From: Pirellulales bacterium | Lineage (GTDB): Bacteria > Planctomycetota > Planctomycetia > Pirellulales > Thermoguttaceae | Reading direction: 5' to 3' | Assembly: GCA_030605745.1 (NCBI GenBank) | Contig: JAUWHT010000073.1 | Coordinates: 1 to 5,395, forward strand | Length of the DNA: 5,395 nt | Shown here: positions 5,313 to 5,395 of the stretch, one piece after another | Position numbering within the stretch: the first letter of the stretch is position 1 | How the letters are laid out: each line of letters opens with the position of its first letter | The notes under the pieces: model-generated | What the model saw: only the letters and a program-made list of their open reading frames with translations | Database searches by the model: none | Told to the model about the DNA's origin: nothing | Translations under genes and position numbers: made by a program

Positions 5313-5323
5313 GCTCGTAATAC
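5297..5323. promoter_or_regulatory. Operator-like dyad flanking the -35 box
   Basis: GTATTACGA (5297-5305) and TCGTAATAC (5315-5323) are perfect inverted copies separated by 9 bp, and that spacer contains the whole -35 TTGACA. A bound dimer or tetramer would cover the -35 region and block RNA polymerase. The regulator is not known. The outer GTATTA-N15-TAATAC is loosely reminiscent of the widely spaced half-sites used by NikR, but this is only a resemblance. Confidence 0.5.
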
Positions 5324-5395
5324 CCGTGATTCTACAGCAACCGCCAGGGATTGCAATACCCCGGCCACCGGGAAAATCAGAATTCGCCGGGAAAA

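Overview
The window looks like a piece of a Planctomycetota chromosome. The main reason is the gene at 4148-5179 (minus), which encodes a DUF1559 protein with a GFTLVE prepilin-type N-terminus and an H-X9-DG C-terminal motif; this family is strongly expanded in planctomycetes. Moderate-to-high G+C and a palindromic GTTTAGCC-type intergenic repeat fit this. The assignment is inferred from gene content and was not tested by any search.

Left part (1-2201, plus strand, GC-rich) is an energy-coupling-factor (ECF) transporter operon for cobalt or nickel. In order it holds the C-terminal end of the CbiM/NikM substrate-binding membrane protein, a NikL/CbiL-like exported and membrane-anchored auxiliary protein, the CbiQ/NikQ transmembrane T-component, and a CbiO/NikO ATPase. 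The ATPase stops after the signature motif and so lacks Walker B, the D-loop and the H-loop. The genes are tightly packed (8-nt and 4-nt overlaps) except for a 151-bp gap between the auxiliary gene and cbiQ. That gap is filled by a 113-bp nested inverted repeat with perfect 30-bp arms. A shorter relative of the same repeat lies exactly where cbiO breaks off.

Right part (2227-5179, minus strand) is a co-directional set of three genes. Reading in the direction of transcription, they are a DUF1559 pseudopilin-like protein, a tetrapyrrole (corrin/porphyrin) methylase-family protein with an unexpected signal peptide or lipobox, and an exported DUF4198 protein of the type linked to nickel/cobalt uptake. 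The first gene has a good sigma70-like promoter, with a perfect 9-bp dyad flanking its -35 box. The middle of the window (about 2200-4150) is visibly poorer in G+C than either flank.

Putting the parts together (inference): both halves point to acquisition of cobalt/nickel or tetrapyrrole-bound metal. The ECF genes would move the ion across the inner membrane, and the minus-strand genes would act in the cell envelope. The most unusual points are the apparently exported tetrapyrrole methylase, the decapitated ATPase gene at a repeat remnant and composition break, and two proteins whose predicted mature N-terminus is histidine.
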